Shown: positions 34,228-43,500 of the stretch, in pieces
Numbering within the stretch: the stretch's first letter is position 1
How the letters are laid out: each line of letters opens with the position of its first letter
DNA from: Prevotella sp.
Lineage (GTDB): Bacteria > Bacteroidota > Bacteroidia > Bacteroidales > Bacteroidaceae
Assembly: GCA_017940545.1 (NCBI GenBank)
Contig: JAGAYI010000005.1
Location: 81,604 to 145,603, forward strand
Length of the DNA: 64,000 bases
Reading direction: 5' to 3'
Position numbers and translations under genes: made by a program
The notes under the pieces: generated by a model
Seen by the model: the letters and a program-made list of their open reading frames with translations, nothing else
Told to the model about the DNA's origin: nothing
Databases searched by the model: none

Positions 34228-36501
34228 TTACTGATCCCCATTTAGCAGCTTGGTGACCTCTGCAGGATTAAGAGCCCACTCGTAGGTGTAGGCTTCGTCA
34301 GCTTGAGCGGCTTGTCCCACACGGTCGAGGTGCTGGGCTTGTGTCTTGATGTCGAGGAGTTGGCCAATGGTGAGTTTGGAGGCAAGTCTGTGTAGGAGGG
34401 CTTCAATGGACTTGCTGTCGGCACCCCGAAGAGTCTGGGCGGTGAACGGCATTTCGAGCCAGACGATTTCACGCTTGGCGACATCGAGCACGCCAAACAC
34501 TAAACCTTTGGAGAGGTTGCCCTCGCTGATGCGTACCATGTGTTGCACGCAGGAGGGGTCGTAGGCCACGCCATTCTCCTCGGAGAGCTGCATGGGGTAG
34601 GCGGAGTCCATCCAGCCTACTACAAGGTTGGGCGAAAGAGCACCTGTGGAGTAGGCATTGCAAGTGAAGGTGGCATACTTAGCGCCGGCAGCCACCAGTT
34701 CCGGCAGCGACAGCTCAATGTATTCGGCTGTGCCCACCATTTCGGGAATGCTGCGAATGTCGCCCGAGTGTCTGGCACCTACGCAGGTCAGACTGTAATA
34801 GGCACATTCTGCCACCTCGTCGTCTGGCAATGAAATACGACAGCTCAAATCCATGTCAAGATGCTGTGCGTGAAGTCCCTTGCCCCATTGCAGAAACAGG
34901 CGGACGGCATCGCCCTCAACGGGAAAGCGAGTGCCCATCAGTGCGGTGGACGTGTCTTGAATGCTTGTGGAACGGTCGCCTACGCTGACGGGGATGTTGT
35001 AGAGCGAGGGGTCTATGTAGATGGTACCGTGGCTGGGGTGAGGGACATTGGCGAAACGACGGGCGATGGCTGTTTCGTATAAGTCGGTGACGGCCTGTGC
35101 CATGGCCTTGCGGCTGTCAGCATCGTAAAGAGCCAGCAGCTTGTTGGGGGCAATGGGCCGGGTGCCACCAGTAATGGGACGTGCTATGCGTGTTTCCTCT
35201 GTATCAAAGTACGTCTCGGCGGCATTACTCAGTGATAGTAGCAGTCGGGCAGACAACTGGTCGGTTACTTCCGTGAAAGCACTCAGCACCTGCTGGCTGC
35301 CAAAGCGAAGCATGGTGGCAAACAGGCAACGGGCAAAACGCCCCGGCTGTTGCTTGAGCAGCGAAAGCGTTTCGCCAGCGTCATTCTTCGTGCGGGCACG
35401 GTCAACGTTTCCCTGCCAGGTGGTGTAGTTCTGCTTGTAGAACACGTCGAGCAGGTCAGCCAGATGCTCAAAGCCCCTTTTGCGGGAATATTCTCCCAGT
35501 CGGAGGGCACGAATCATGCGTATCCACATGCCGCGTTTGGGGTTCATGTCCTCGGCTGCCTTTTGTGCAGACATGGGTAAGGCATTTAGCCACAAGGCCA
35601 CGCGCCGACAAGTCTGGCGGTCGTACTTCAGCATCAGTTTTTTCTTCATGGCCTGTGCTGCATCAGTTCCCCTGTCAAGCGGTTCCCAGAGGTGTGAATA
35701 CAGCCTGCGGGCGTGAGCCACCAGCGTTCTCGGCTCAATAATCTGCACGTAGCCAGTCTTTTCGAACCAAAGGAAGCGCAGGATGTCGGTAGGTGTCTTC
35801 AGAAGTCTTGATGCCTCAGCAGCTTGTCCTTGTGCCACTAAAAGTCTGATGACGAGCATGGCCGTTTCCTTCATGGTGACGGTATGGTCTTCGGGTAGTG
35901 GGAACTCGCCGAGCAACAGCGCGAGTGAATCCCTTTGTGTGGCATCGAGAGGGGTGGCGGATGACAAAAGTGAGCGTAGCACGGCTTTCATGTCGTCAGC
36001 GGTGAACAGTCGCAGCTCCTTCAGTTTATTGGCTTGTCCCTTATAGACAAAACCGGCCGTGTGGAATGGCGTGCCGCAGAAGGGACAGCCGTTGTAGCGT
36101 TCCAAGGGGAACGTGCCGTCGGGAATGAGGTGGCCGCAGGGTAGGGTAGTGCCCCTGAAACCTGCCTCCTCACCAAGGATGTTGGCAAGAAGCGTGACGA
36201 GATGGTCGGCCAGTGTTTCGCCTGTAGGAATGTTCCAGCCCTTCACCAAAGGAGCCCAGTTAAGGTTTACGCCCATTACGTTGTTGATGACTGCCGTTAT
36301 GTCAGCCAATCGTTCGGCGGGAACCACACTTAGTGCATGCAACAGTTCCTCACTGACGGAGTACCCTGTTTCTTTCAGTCTGGCAACAAAGGCCATAACG
36401 GGTATTGAAGACTCCGAATGCATAGGTATGTCTTCACGGCGGATGTTGAGGAATACTGCCCTGTAGCGGAGGGCAACGGTGGTCAGAATCTGGTTGTTCA
36501 T
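34228..36501 (-). CDS. RING-type zinc-finger protein (MXAN_6230/SCO0854-like)
   Basis: This 757-aa soluble protein has no signal peptide. An N-terminal helical region (about 1-110) leads to a RING-like zinc site PCGHLIP...GCPFCGTPF (Cys122, His124, Cys139, Cys142). Long alpha-helical text follows, then a beta-rich C-terminal domain (about 540-690, AEYIELSLPELVAAGAKYATFTCNAYS), which resembles TerD-like folds. The layout fits the MXAN_6230/SCO0854 RING-domain family known mainly from Myxococcus and Streptomyces; the function is unknown. The start at 36501 (MNNQILTTV) is preferred over the upstream in-frame ATG at 36555. It follows a sigma-factor gene by 94 nt on the same strand. Confidence 0.6.
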   Translation of the reverse strand: MNNQILTTVALRYRAVFLNIRREDIPMHSESSIPVMAFVARLKETGYSVSEELLHALSVVPAERLADITAVINNVMGVNLNWAPLVKGWNIPTGETLADHLVTLLANILGEEAGFRGTTLPCGHLIPDGTFPLERYNGCPFCGTPFHTAGFVYKGQANKLKELRLFTADDMKAVLRSLLSSATPLDATQRDSLALLLGEFPLPEDHTVTMKETAMLVIRLLVAQGQAAEASRLLKTPTDILRFLWFEKTGYVQIIEPRTLVAHARRLYSHLWEPLDRGTDAAQAMKKKLMLKYDRQTCRRVALWLNALPMSAQKAAEDMNPKRGMWIRMIRALRLGEYSRKRGFEHLADLLDVFYKQNYTTWQGNVDRARTKNDAGETLSLLKQQPGRFARCLFATMLRFGSQQVLSAFTEVTDQLSARLLLSLSNAAETYFDTEETRIARPITGGTRPIAPNKLLALYDADSRKAMAQAVTDLYETAIARRFANVPHPSHGTIYIDPSLYNIPVSVGDRSTSIQDTSTALMGTRFPVEGDAVRLFLQWGKGLHAQHLDMDLSCRISLPDDEVAECAYYSLTCVGARHSGDIRSIPEMVGTAEYIELSLPELVAAGAKYATFTCNAYSTGALSPNLVVGWMDSAYPMQLSEENGVAYDPSCVQHMVRISEGNLSKGLVFGVLDVAKREIVWLEMPFTAQTLRGADSKSIEALLHRLASKLTIGQLLDIKTQAQHLDRVGQAAQADEAYTYEWALNPAEVTKLLNGDQ

Positions 36502-36516
36502 TTGGTGTTTAATATA

Positions 36517-36596
36517 AAAGGTAATTGAGGGACTATTCAATGACAGTAGGGCCAAAACCCCGCTAACGAGGAGGAGTAAGTCCCTCTTGGACCTTT
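36517..36596 (-). other. Intercistronic imperfect hairpin between the sigma factor and the RING-protein gene
   Basis: AAAGGT-aatt-GAGGGACT (36517-36534) faces AGTCCCTC-ttgg-ACCTTT (36579-36596): 14 of 18 positions pair. It may be an attenuator or RNA-processing structure. Confidence 0.4.
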
Positions 36597-37279
36597 CAAT
36601 GGTGTCTTAACTTGCGCAGGGCTTTGTCGCGAATCTGGCGGACTCGCTCGCGTTTCAGTCCTAGTTCCAGACCCGCCTCGGCCATGGTCATACGTTCGAG
36701 ACCGATGCCGAAAAGGCGGGTGAGTACTGCCTGTTCGCGCTCGTCAAGGCGGCTGATGGCGCTGACCATCTCTTCCGATAGCGAAGCCTGTTCCAGAGGG
36801 GCGTCGGCCGGTGTGGCATTCTTGTCTTCCAGCACGTTGAGCAACGTGAAGTTATTGTTGCTGCCTCGGGGCAATGATTCGTCGGTAGATAGTGTGGGGT
36901 CCTGCTTGTCGGCACGTGCGATGGCGCTTTCAATGCTTTGGCGGATGAACGGTGCTGCAAAAGCCACGAAACGCTTGCCGTGTCTGACGTCGAACTTGGC
37001 GGCTGCCTTTATCAGTCCGATGTTTCCTTCGCTAATCAGGTCGTCGGTGGTCAGCGTTTGTGTCTGCGCTACCACGGGCAGGTACTGACGTGCAATGGTG
37101 ACCACGTAGCGAAGGTTGGCAGTGGCCAGCCGGTCGGCTGCTTTTTTGTCTCCCTGGCTGATGCGTTGTGCCAGTTCAGCCTCTTCGGCATCAGACATGA
37201 GTGGTGAATCGCTGATTTCGTCCAGATATCGCTGTAAGGCGTCGCGTCCGGGCATGAGTTTCTTTTTTGTCATGGCCAT
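36596..37279 (-). CDS. Short sigma-70 family RNA polymerase sigma factor
   Basis: This 227-aa protein has an N-terminal region 1.2-like part (RDALQRYLDEISDSPLMSDAEEAELAQRI), region 2 (LRYVVTIARQYL...LTTDDLISEGNIGLIKAAAKFDVRHGKRFVAFAAPFIRQSI) and region 4 with the -35-binding HTH (MTMAEAGLELGLKRERVRQIRDKALRKL). It is shorter than the Bacteroidetes primary sigma factor (about 285 aa) and region 3 is reduced, so it is an alternative group 2/3-type factor. The start is taken at 37279 (MAMTKKK); the in-frame ATG at 37447 lies upstream of the promoter. The RING-protein gene lies 94 nt downstream on the same strand. Confidence 0.85.
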   Translation of the reverse strand: MAMTKKKLMPGRDALQRYLDEISDSPLMSDAEEAELAQRISQGDKKAADRLATANLRYVVTIARQYLPVVAQTQTLTTDDLISEGNIGLIKAAAKFDVRHGKRFVAFAAPFIRQSIESAIARADKQDPTLSTDESLPRGSNNNFTLLNVLEDKNATPADAPLEQASLSEEMVSAISRLDEREQAVLTRLFGIGLERMTMAEAGLELGLKRERVRQIRDKALRKLRHH

Positions 37280-37295
37280 GTTTTTTTGTTGAGTG

Positions 37296-37303
37296 CAAAG
37301 ATA
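37296..37303 (-). promoter_or_regulatory. Predicted sigma-factor gene promoter, -7 element
   Basis: Minus-strand TATCTTTG is 16 nt upstream of the ATG at 37279. Confidence 0.55.
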
Positions 37304-37402
37304 ACGTAAATATTTGATTATACGAATAGAAATAATCATAATTTGCATGATAAATATTGTTAAATCTATATTATATCGTATAGAGGTATAAAGGATTTTT
37401 AG

Positions 37403-37410
37403 TAATTTTG
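37403..37410 (+). promoter_or_regulatory. Predicted RND efflux operon promoter, -7 element
   Basis: TAATTTTG lies about 80 nt upstream of the adaptor ATG. The -33 element is not clear. Confidence 0.45.
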
Positions 37411-37489
37411 CAACCCGAAAACCAAAGTATGTCATCGAAGTTTTCAAGATACAGATTATTCGAATAGTTATAAAGATAAAAGTTTTAGT

Positions 37490-38656
37490 ATGAAAAAGAA
37501 GAAGATGTTATTAGTTGCGGCTGCTGCTGCAATGCTGGTATCATGTGGTGGTGGCGGTGGTCGTCCGAATTTTGGAGACAATGAGTACCCCGTAGTGACT
37601 GTCGGCACATCGAGTGCAGACATGCAGACCGTTTATCCTGCCACTATCAAAGGTGTTCAGGATGTAGAGATTCGTCCGAAGGCATCTGGCTTCCTTACTC
37701 AGATTAATGTGAAGGAAGGACAGACGGTAGGTGCCGGCCAGTTGCTTTTTGTGATTGATAACGAGACTTACCAGGCACAGGTGCGTCAGGCTCAGGCGGC
37801 TGTCAATACTGCTACGGCACAGCTGAACACGCTGAAGCTGACTTACGAGAACTCCAAGCAGCTGCACGAGAACAATGTGATTGGTGACTTTGAACTGAAG
37901 TCTGCACAGAATAACTTTGAGAGTGCCAAGGCCCAGCTGGCTCAGGCGCAGGCAGCCTTGGCATCGGCCAAGGAGGCACTTTCCTTCTGTTACGTGAAGA
38001 GTCCTGCTGCCGGTGTGGTGGGCACCCTTCCGTTTAAGAGAGGGGCGTTGGTAAGTGCGTCGAATGCGCTGACCACGGTGTCAAACATCTCGTCGATGGA
38101 AGTCTATTTCTCGATGACCGAGAAGGACGTGCTGGCCATGCAGCGTGGTGGCAATGACCTGAGTTCCATGCCAGCCGTGAAGCTGCAGCTGTCAGACGGT
38201 ACGATATACGACCAGGAAGGAAAGGTGACGAAAATGAGTGGTGTCATTGATGCTGCCACGGGTACCGTCCAGCTGATTGCCGTGTTCCCCAACCCCCAGA
38301 AACTGCTGAAGAGCGGAGCCTCGGGTAATATTGTCATTCCGCGTGTCAACAGCAATGCCATCATTATTCCGCAGGCCTGTGTCAGCGAGGTGCAGAACAA
38401 AAAGTTTGTCTATACCTTAGGTAAGGACAACAAGGTGGTTTATACCGAGATTAAGGTAGATGCTCAGAACGATGGTAATAACTACATAGTGACTGACGGT
38501 CTGAAACCAGGTGACAAGTATGTGACCAACGGTATTACCAAACTAAACGACGGTATGGAGATTGTGCCCATTACGCCTGAACGCTATCAGCAGAAGATTG
38601 ACGAGCAGGCCAAGGCCATGTCGGCTGGTGACATTGTCGGAGCCATGCAGAAATAA
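37490..38656 (+). CDS. RND efflux periplasmic adaptor (lipoprotein)
   Basis: This 388-aa membrane-fusion protein links an inner-membrane RND pump to an outer-membrane channel. It has a lipoprotein signal (LVSCGGGGG, Cys19), a lipoyl/barrel-sandwich part (VEIRPKASGFLTQINVKEGQTVGAGQLLFVID, about 60-90), an alpha-helical hairpin (about 95-160) and a beta-barrel/C-terminal MP domain. It is followed by pump and channel genes, so the full tripartite system is encoded. Confidence 0.93.
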   Translation: MKKKKMLLVAAAAAMLVSCGGGGGRPNFGDNEYPVVTVGTSSADMQTVYPATIKGVQDVEIRPKASGFLTQINVKEGQTVGAGQLLFVIDNETYQAQVRQAQAAVNTATAQLNTLKLTYENSKQLHENNVIGDFELKSAQNNFESAKAQLAQAQAALASAKEALSFCYVKSPAAGVVGTLPFKRGALVSASNALTTVSNISSMEVYFSMTEKDVLAMQRGGNDLSSMPAVKLQLSDGTIYDQEGKVTKMSGVIDAATGTVQLIAVFPNPQKLLKSGASGNIVIPRVNSNAIIIPQACVSEVQNKKFVYTLGKDNKVVYTEIKVDAQNDGNNYIVTDGLKPGDKYVTNGITKLNDGMEIVPITPERYQQKIDEQAKAMSAGDIVGAMQK

Positions 38657-38755
38657 TCCCCCTCAATCCCCCATTTTGGGGGATGAACAACAAAACTACA
38701 ACAGACCCGTGCCCCTGCAAGGTCTTCCCCCGAATGGGGGATAAGAGGGGGGCTC
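38657..38755. repeat. C5/G5 hairpin cluster between adaptor and pump genes
   Basis: CCCCC-ATTTT-GGGGG (38668-38682) and CCCCC-GAAT-GGGGG (38727-38740) are local hairpins. The outer CCCCCTC..ATCCCCC (38658-38672) also pairs with GGGGGAT..GAGGGGG (38736-38752). This looks like a dispersed intergenic repeat that could modulate expression between the two genes. Confidence 0.65.
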
Positions 38756-38760
38756 AATAT

Positions 38761-41700
38761 ATGACTTTTACAACATTTATCAAACGCCCGGTACTCTCGA
38801 CGGTGATAAGTATTCTTATCGTCATTCTGGGCTTCATTGGACTGGCCTCGCTGCCTATTGAGCAGTATCCGGACATTGCACCTCCCACGGTGGTCGTCTA
38901 TACCAGTTATCCAGGTGCCGATGCAGAGACCGTGAAGAATTCGGTCATTACGCCGTTGGAAGAGAGCATCAACGGCGTGGAAGGAATGGACTATATCAGT
39001 TCGACGGCATCGTCCGGTTCGGCTCAGCTCAGCATCTTGTTCCGTCAGGGCATGAATCCCGACATGTGTGCCGTAAACGTGCAGAACCGTGTTCAGCAAG
39101 CGCAGGCGCTGTTGCCTGCCGAGGTGACACGTATCGGCGTGACGGTGATGAAGCTTCAGACGTCGCAGGTGCTGATGTTCACGCTGACTTCTGACGGCCG
39201 TTATGACGATGAGTTCCTGACCAACTATAACAACATTAATATTATTCCGGCCATTAAGCGTATTCAGGGTGTAGGTGACGTGCAGAGCCCTGGTCTGAAG
39301 ACATACGCCATGCGTATTTGGCTGAAACCCGACGTGATGAAGCAGCACAACCTGATGCCGAGTGACATTAGCGGCGTGCTGGCAGAGCAGAACATTGAGG
39401 CTGCACCAGGTACGTTTGGTGAGCAATCGCCAGTAGCCTATGAGTATGCCATGCGCTACACCGGTCGTCTGAAGACGGCAGAGGAGTTTGGCAACATCAT
39501 CATTCAGAGCAACGCAGACGGTTCGACGCTGAAGTTGAAGGACGTGGCCAAGATTGAGCTGGGCGGTCAGCAATATTCTGTCTCGATGAAGAACAACAAC
39601 ATCCCGTCAGTGATGGGTATGGTGCAGCAGATTGCCGGTTCTAACGCCAACGAGATAGCCAAACAGGTGAAAGCCGAGTTGGAAGAACAGGCTAAGCTCT
39701 TCCCGCCGGGCATGACCTATAAGATTAACTATGATGTTACGGAGTTCCTCTATGCCTCTATCGAGGAAGTGGTGTTCACACTGGTGTTCACGCTTATTTT
39801 GGTGTTCATCGTGATTTACATCTTCCTGCAGGACTGGCGTTCCACGTTGATTCCGCTGATAGCTGTGCCCGTGTCACTCATAGGTACGTTCTTCTTCCTT
39901 TCCGTCTTCGGCTTCTCTATCAACCTGCTGACGCTGTCGGCGCTGCTGTTGGCCATTGCCATTGTGGTTGATGATGCCATTGTGGTGGTTGAGGCTGTGC
40001 ATGCCAAGTTGGATATGGGTTATAAGAGTACGCTGACAGCATCGATTGACGCCATGAACGAAATTTCGGGTGCTATTATCTCTATTACCTTGGTGATGGC
40101 CTCCGTGTTCATTCCTGTGTCGTTCATCGGCGGAACCAGCGGAACCTTCTACCGTGAGTTCGGTGTGACGATGGCTGTCAGCATCTTCATTTCAGCATTG
40201 AATGCCTTGACGTTGTCGCCGGCCTTGTGTGCCATCTTCCTGAAACCTCACGACGAGAACGGCCATGAGCGCAAGATGTCGATGGTTGACCGTTTCCACA
40301 CGTCATTTAACACTGCCTACGACAAAGTGTTAGGAAAATACAAGAGCAGGATTGAGAAACTGGTGCACAAGCCCCTTGCCATTGTGCTGACGGTGGTTGT
40401 GGGCATCGTTGTGCTGGTGGCTACCATGTTTACCACCAAGACAGGACTGGTGCCTGACGAGGATACGGGAACGCTGTTCTGTACCATTTCCATGCCGCCT
40501 GCTACTTCGGTAGATCGCACAAAGCAGGTCATCAGTCAGGTAGATAGCATTCTCGGTGCCGACCCGGCCATTCAGAGCCGTGAGCAGATTCAGGGTTACA
40601 ACTTCATTGCCGGTGCCGGTTCCGACCAAGCCACGTTCATTATCAAGCTCAAACCCTTCTCCGAGCGTCAGAAAGGCTTTTGGTGGAAGGTCAGCGGACT
40701 GTGGCAAGGTGACGGCATTTACCGTTTCTTCCTGAACCCCTATGAGTCAACGGGAGTGCTGGCACAGATATACTTGAAGACCGCGCACATCAAGGATGCC
40801 CAGATACTTGCCTTCGCACCGCCTATGATTCCCGGTTTCTCTGCCAATAGTGGTGTGTCCATCGTGATGCAGGACCGTACTGGTGGTTCGCTGAACAAAT
40901 TCTTCGGCGTTGTGAAGGATTATCTTGCAGAGCTGAACAAGCGTCCGGAATTCCAGACGGCTCAGACATCGTATAACCCGAACTATCCGCAGTACATGCT
41001 GTATGTCGATGTGGCCAAGTGTAAGCAGTCGGGCATCTCACCTTCCATCGTACTCAGCACCCTTCAGGGCTATTATGGTGGGCTTTATGCCTCAAACTTC
41101 AATGCCTTCGGTAAACTCTATCGTGTCATGATACAGGCATCACCCGAAACCCGTATGACCCCCGAGTCGCTGAAGAGCATCTATGTACGTACCCCCGCAG
41201 GCATGTCGCCCGTTCAGGAGTTCTGCCGCATGGAACGCGTCTATGGTCCGTCGAACATTAACCGCTTTAACCTGTTTACTTCTATTAACGTAACGGCAAC
41301 GGTAGCCGACGGTTACTCAACCGGTGACGCCATCAAAGCCGCACAGGAAGTGGCCGACGAGATACTGCCGACGGGTTACAGCTACGACTATCAGGGTCTG
41401 ACGCGTGAGGAGGCTAAGGCCTCTAACACCACGGCACTCATCTTCGTGCTGTGCTTCATCTTCATCTACCTCATTTTGTCAGCCCAGTATGAGTCATACA
41501 TTCTGCCGTTGGCCGTTGTCCTTTCCGTACCGTTCGGACTGGCAGGCTGTTACCTCTTCACCATGATGTTTGGCCATGCCAACGACATCTACATGCAGAT
41601 TTCACTCATCATGCTGATTGGTCTGCTGGCTAAGAATGCCATTCTGATTGTGCAGTTTGCCCTCGAGCGCCGTGAAACGGGTATGGCCATCTCGTGGTCA

Positions 41701-42018
41701 GCCGTGCTGGGTGCTGCAGCCCGTCTGCGTCCTATTCTGATGACTTCGTTAGCCATGGTCATTGGTCTGCTGCCCATGATGTTTGCCTCGGGTGTTGGTA
41801 AGAATGGTAACCAGACGTTGGGTGCAGCTGCCGTGGGTGGTATGCTCATCGGAACGCTGTGTCAGGTACTTGTCGTACCGTCTCTGTTCGTCATCTTCCA
41901 GTCGTTGCAGGAGAAGTTCCGCCCGATGAAGTTCGAGGACGAAGAAAACCAAGAGGATGTATCGACGGAGTTAGCTCAGTATGCCCACAAACCCGTGGAA
42001 TATCAAGTAGAAGAGTGA
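38761..42018 (+). CDS. RND multidrug efflux pump, inner-membrane permease (HAE1 type)
   Basis: This AcrB-like proton antiporter of 1,085 aa is read from ATG 38761 (MTFTTFIKRPVLSTVIS, the standard family opening). Twelve transmembrane helices can be recognised in two halves with large periplasmic loops. The TM4 proton-relay pair lies in AIVVDDAIVVVEAV. An in-frame ATG at 38683 would add 26 residues translated from the C5/G5 repeat and is rejected. It is a middle gene of the adaptor - pump - channel operon. Confidence 0.95.
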   Translation: MTFTTFIKRPVLSTVISILIVILGFIGLASLPIEQYPDIAPPTVVVYTSYPGADAETVKNSVITPLEESINGVEGMDYISSTASSGSAQLSILFRQGMNPDMCAVNVQNRVQQAQALLPAEVTRIGVTVMKLQTSQVLMFTLTSDGRYDDEFLTNYNNINIIPAIKRIQGVGDVQSPGLKTYAMRIWLKPDVMKQHNLMPSDISGVLAEQNIEAAPGTFGEQSPVAYEYAMRYTGRLKTAEEFGNIIIQSNADGSTLKLKDVAKIELGGQQYSVSMKNNNIPSVMGMVQQIAGSNANEIAKQVKAELEEQAKLFPPGMTYKINYDVTEFLYASIEEVVFTLVFTLILVFIVIYIFLQDWRSTLIPLIAVPVSLIGTFFFLSVFGFSINLLTLSALLLAIAIVVDDAIVVVEAVHAKLDMGYKSTLTASIDAMNEISGAIISITLVMASVFIPVSFIGGTSGTFYREFGVTMAVSIFISALNALTLSPALCAIFLKPHDENGHERKMSMVDRFHTSFNTAYDKVLGKYKSRIEKLVHKPLAIVLTVVVGIVVLVATMFTTKTGLVPDEDTGTLFCTISMPPATSVDRTKQVISQVDSILGADPAIQSREQIQGYNFIAGAGSDQATFIIKLKPFSERQKGFWWKVSGLWQGDGIYRFFLNPYESTGVLAQIYLKTAHIKDAQILAFAPPMIPGFSANSGVSIVMQDRTGGSLNKFFGVVKDYLAELNKRPEFQTAQTSYNPNYPQYMLYVDVAKCKQSGISPSIVLSTLQGYYGGLYASNFNAFGKLYRVMIQASPETRMTPESLKSIYVRTPAGMSPVQEFCRMERVYGPSNINRFNLFTSINVTATVADGYSTGDAIKAAQEVADEILPTGYSYDYQGLTREEAKASNTTALIFVLCFIFIYLILSAQYESYILPLAVVLSVPFGLAGCYLFTMMFGHANDIYMQISLIMLIGLLAKNAILIVQFALERRETGMAISWSAVLGAAARLRPILMTSLAMVIGLLPMMFASGVGKNGNQTLGAAAVGGMLIGTLCQVLVVPSLFVIFQSLQEKFRPMKFEDEENQEDVSTELAQYAHKPVEYQVEE

Positions 42019-42043
42019 ACAAACAGATAAGTTATAATAAAGT

Positions 42044-43468
42044 ATGAATATAAAAAGAATCGTAAAAGGCACATTGAAATCCCTCTCTTGGGGAGGGGTG
42101 GGGGCATGCTTGCTTCTCCTTACCGGTTGCGGCCTTTATAATAAGTACGAGCGCCCTGAGGTAGATACCCGGGGACTCATTCGTGATGCCGTGAGCGACG
42201 TGGACACACTGGCCGTGCAGGATACTGTCTCGTTTGGTAACCTGCCCTGGCGACAAGTGTTCACCGACCCGCAGTTGCAGGCACTCATTGAGCAGGGACT
42301 TCAAAAGAATGCTGACCTGCAGAATGCCGCGCTCACCGTTCAGATGTATGAAGCCATGCTGAAGGCTGCCAAACTGGCCTTCCTTCCTGCTGTCAACTTC
42401 GGCACCAATCAGGGCATGGGCTCCATTTCAACCCTTTATACTGACCCGTCTGTAACCACAAAGGCCTACACGCTGCCCGTCACGGCCTCCTGGACGTTGG
42501 ACCTCTTTGGAAACATTCTCTCGCAGAAACGTTCGACGCAGATGAAGATGCTGGGCATGAAAGACTATCAGATGGCCGTCCGTGCACAAATCATCAGTGG
42601 CATAGCTAACAGCTATTACACGCTGCTCATGCTCGACAAGCAAATGGAGATAGTCAACGAAATGAGCCGTATGTCGAAGGAAACGTGGGAGATGATGAAG
42701 CTGCAGCACCAGTTAGGCCGCGTACGGTCCACGGGCGTGCAGAGTGCAGAAGCCGCCTACCTCAGCATACAAACGCGGGGTAACGACTTCAAACGCCAGA
42801 TACGGGCAACGGAGAACGCCCTCAGTCTGCTCATAGGTCAGGCTGGCCAGCAAATACCTCGCTCTACGCTCGAACAGCAGCAGCTTCCCACCGAGTTCTC
42901 AACCGGTGTCGGCATACAGCTGTTGAAGAACCGTCCCGACGTGCATAATGCTGAGATGAAATTAGCTGCCTGCTTCCACGATGTGCAGACTGCCCGTTCG
43001 CAGTTCTATCCCACCATCAGCATCGGCGCTACGGGTGCCTTTACCAACAGCAACGGTGCCATGAACCCAGGCAAGTGGCTCCTTAACCTGTTTGGCAATC
43101 TGACGCAGCCCATCTTCAACCGCGGAGCACTCACGGCCAACCTCAAGGTTAGCAAGCTGCAGTATGAGCAAGCCTTCAACACATGGCAGAAGTCAATCCT
43201 CACAGCGGGCAACGAGGTCAGCAATGCTCTGGTCAACTATAATAACTATGATGCCAACAGCCGCATTGAGTCCGAGCGCATTGCTGTGCTGACCAAGAGC
43301 GTTGAAGATACCAAAGCCCTTTATCGCAGCAGCAGTTCCAGCTATTTAGAGGTGCTCACCGCAGAACAGAACCTGCTGAATGCGAAACTCTCGAAGGTTA
43401 CCGACGACTTTAGTAAGATGCAGGCCGTCGTCAGCCTTTACACAGCACTTGGAGGCGGAGGCAAGTAG
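42044..43468 (+). CDS. Outer-membrane efflux channel lipoprotein (NodT/TolC family)
   Basis: This 474-aa channel protein has a lipoprotein signal ending LLLTGC (Cys about 29) and two OEP repeats with helical hairpins (about 70-260 and 275-470). Its signal peptide SLSWGGVGACLLLL is partly encoded by the repeat-like DNA CCCTCTCTTGGGGAGGG (42081-42097). It is last of the three RND operon genes. Confidence 0.93.
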   Translation: MNIKRIVKGTLKSLSWGGVGACLLLLTGCGLYNKYERPEVDTRGLIRDAVSDVDTLAVQDTVSFGNLPWRQVFTDPQLQALIEQGLQKNADLQNAALTVQMYEAMLKAAKLAFLPAVNFGTNQGMGSISTLYTDPSVTTKAYTLPVTASWTLDLFGNILSQKRSTQMKMLGMKDYQMAVRAQIISGIANSYYTLLMLDKQMEIVNEMSRMSKETWEMMKLQHQLGRVRSTGVQSAEAAYLSIQTRGNDFKRQIRATENALSLLIGQAGQQIPRSTLEQQQLPTEFSTGVGIQLLKNRPDVHNAEMKLAACFHDVQTARSQFYPTISIGATGAFTNSNGAMNPGKWLLNLFGNLTQPIFNRGALTANLKVSKLQYEQAFNTWQKSILTAGNEVSNALVNYNNYDANSRIESERIAVLTKSVEDTKALYRSSSSSYLEVLTAEQNLLNAKLSKVTDDFSKMQAVVSLYTALGGGGK

Positions 43469-43500
43469 TTTTTTCAAATTAGGAATTAAGCATTAAAGAT

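Noticed and set aside
37280-37447. 56-residue extension of the sigma factor
   Set aside because: It lies upstream of the TATCTTTG promoter and is hydrophobic and AT-rich, unlike sigma factors.
38683-38760. 26-residue N-terminal extension of the RND pump
   Set aside because: It is translated from the C5/G5 repeat; the family starts at MTFTTFIKRP, ATG 38761.
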